Shown here: positions 44,289 to 45,443 of the stretch, piece by piece
Layout: each line of letters opens with the position of its first letter
Position numbering within the stretch: position 1 is the stretch's first letter
NCBI GenBank assembly: GCA_903862465.1
Contig: CAIOYH010000029.1
Coordinates: 1-45,443, forward strand
Reading direction: 5' to 3'
Source of the DNA: an uncultured bacterium
GTDB taxonomy: Bacteria; Bacteroidota; Bacteroidia; Bacteroidales; CAIWKO01
DNA: 45,443 bases
Position numbers and translations under genes: made by a program
The notes under the pieces: model-generated
Databases searched by the model: none
Seen by the model: only the letters and a program-made list of their open reading frames with translations
Told to the model about the DNA's origin: nothing

Positions 44289-45008
44289 TTATTTTGAGGG
44301 ACGACGGAAATAGAGTTTGGATATTTGGCTGTATTCTTCTTTTGTGATTGCTTTGACGGAGCGGACGTATTTTTTGACGGCGAGGGCGATGTCTATCATT
44401 CCGGTTTTGGGGGCGTAGAGGATTTGGTTGCGGACGTTGAGAGCGGAGAGCCAAGGGGTGTCGGCGTCTATGGCATCTTGGTTTAGTTGGCAGAGGAGGG
44501 TGTGGAAGGAGGTTAGGGCGGCTTCTTTGAGTTCGGTTTCGTTGGGGGCGTAGGTTGGTTGGGCGAGGACGAAGGTGATGAGTTTGTGGAAGAATTCAGC
44601 TTGGTTGAAGTAGGAACGCTGGGAGGCAGAGATTTGTTTGGGGTCGGTGGGCGACGGGTTGAGGATTTTTTTGGATTTGCGTTCGCCGCGGATTTTGCGG
44701 ACGTAGGTTTGGGCTACTTGAACGATACGTTTGTCAACGTCTTCGGAGGCGGCAAGGGCGTTGACGATGCGGGTGCAGTAGGGAGGCAGGGTGACGTAAT
44801 TGGTTACGCGGGCGGCGATGGTGTTGGAACGGGGAGTGGCAAGGTCATCTATGGTAAGGATGGATTGACCCGCGTTGGTTTGGATGGTTTGGAGGGCGGG
44901 GATTTTGATTTTGTTGTTGGAGGGGTTGTAACGGGATGAGTAGCCTTGACATGATGAGATGAGGATGTCGAAGTTTTGGATGTTTGGGATGATTCCTGTT
45001 TCGGGCAT
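44289..45008 (-). CDS. Conserved hypothetical protein of Bacteroidota
   Basis: The 239-aa protein starts MPETGIIPNIQNFDILISSC and has central RIVQVAQTYVRKIRGER and C-terminal TGMIDIALAVKKYVRSVKAI. I recall this pattern from a family of uncharacterised Bacteroidota proteins that appears mainly helical. No signal peptide, membrane segment or catalytic motif is visible. The coding strand is C/A-rich, so the plus strand is extremely G/T-rich (28 G against 2 C in 44881-44940 by hand count). No promoter box was recognised. It converges on the Nramp gene across the 21-bp arrays. Confidence 0.7.
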   Translation of the reverse strand: MPETGIIPNIQNFDILISSCQGYSSRYNPSNNKIKIPALQTIQTNAGQSILTIDDLATPRSNTIAARVTNYVTLPPYCTRIVNALAASEDVDKRIVQVAQTYVRKIRGERKSKKILNPSPTDPKQISASQRSYFNQAEFFHKLITFVLAQPTYAPNETELKEAALTSFHTLLCQLNQDAIDADTPWLSALNVRNQILYAPKTGMIDIALAVKKYVRSVKAITKEEYSQISKLYFRRPSK

Positions 45009-45344
45009 TTTATTTAGGATTTAGTTTTTTTTACCACATAGATACATAGACACATAGGTGCTTAATACATAATTTTGAGAACACATAGGAGGAAGGACAC
45101 ATAGATTTAAGATTTTTGATTTATGATTTTTTTTGAACGCTGATGACGCTGATTTTTATGATTAAAGTATGATTTTTTTGGTTATTTGGTTTAGATTTTT
45201 TTAACCTCAATCCCGACTAAAGTCGGGACTATAACAGGGCTGGTTATGTTTTATTTTTTTGGTTATTTGGTTTAGATTTTTTTTACCACGGAGATACGGA
45301 GAACACTTAGGGACACTAAGGGGTTTGGTTTTGTTGGTTCTGCC
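45009..45344. repeat. Non-coding terminal region with mixed repeats
   Basis: TACCACATAGATACATAGAC near 45031 and TACCACGGAGATACGGAG near 45285 belong to the 8-bp repeat style. A direct repeat containing GGTTATTTGGTTTAGATTTT occurs at 45172-45202 and 45253-45284. Between them lies the hairpin TCCCGACT-AA-AGTCGGGA (45211-45228). No gene is seen. Confidence 0.8.
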
Positions 45345-45412
45345 CCTCGACTCCGCTCGGCGACCGGTTAATTAGCTTGGGGAGGTGTGGCGGTCACCGA
45401 GCGGAGTCGAGG
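45345..45412. repeat. Inverted pair of the CGAGCGGAGTCGA element
   Basis: The arm at 45345-45366 (starting CCTCGACTCCGCTCGG) is the reverse complement of 45391-45412 (ending CCGAGCGGAGTCGAGG) with one mismatch over 22 bp, around a 24-base loop. The core is the unit of the tandem array at 1-142. Confidence 0.92.
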
Positions 45413-45443
45413 TGTGGTTTGATTTTTGGTTTTTTGTTGTTCA

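Noticed and set aside
43738-44454. Short genes in and around the arrays at 43.8-44.3 kb
   Set aside because: They consist of repeat units, and the minus-strand one runs into the antisense of a better-supported gene.

Overview
The window looks like chromosomal DNA from a member of the Bacteroidota, plausibly a Chitinophagales or Sphingobacteriales-type relative. I see this from five proteins and one gene remnant ending in type IX secretion (T9SS) type A or type B sorting domains, from the -7 promoter box TAnnTTTG in front of many genes, from the general lack of Shine-Dalgarno sequences (the 290 and moaA genes are exceptions), and from Bacteroidota families such as DUF4783 and the ftsZ-yqeY pair. 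No tRNA, rRNA, prophage, insertion sequence or CRISPR was found.

Layout. 1-5.6 kb: a 21-bp tandem array, a secreted caspase/gingipain-like candidate, a 913-aa secreted propeller protein and a secreted C1q-like protein. 5.7-8.9 kb: mqnC (menaquinone by the futalosine route), a GatB/YqeY protein and ftsZ. 8.9-10.2 kb: a gene-free region holding a 42-bp array. 10.2-17 kb: a CPBP membrane protease, a GT-C type membrane protein, then DUF4783, nadC and a YihY/BrkB membrane protein in one orientation, and a secreted SGNH hydrolase. 17-19.2 kb: a T9SS gene relic, a second 21-bp array, elbB and dispersed repeats. 19.2-25.4 kb: a type B T9SS substrate, an OPT transporter, a patatin-like lipase and a PqqD-like protein. 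25.4-29.8 kb: an ECF sigma factor coupled to an unusual anti-sigma-like protein that carries a type B sorting domain, then pepD, a lone DUF433 protein and an outer-membrane-type protein. 29.8-33.3 kb: a third 21-bp array, recG and a field of 8-bp repeats. 33.3-40.3 kb: a 4'-phosphopantetheinyl transferase, metH and metF as one operon, and recJ. 40.4-43.7 kb: moeA, a compact moaA and an Nramp transporter as one operon. 43.7-45.4 kb: a degenerate 21-bp array, a conserved hypothetical gene and terminal repeats.

The most striking non-genic feature is a set of five tandem arrays with unrelated sequences that share one period, 21 bp or exactly twice that (42 bp), and keep phase almost without indels although their sequences have diverged. 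Two B-form helical turns are about 21 bp, so spacing seems to matter more than sequence. The last array sits where the plus strand switches from strongly C/A-rich to strongly G/T-rich, the kind of switch seen at replication origins.

The second candidate system is the sigma/anti-sigma pair at 25.4-26.9 kb, in which a single-pass membrane protein joins an apparent sigma-binding cytosolic part to a T9SS type B sorting domain. This could couple transcription to the state of the secretion system. All functional statements rest on reading motifs and on family knowledge; no searches or computed statistics were run.
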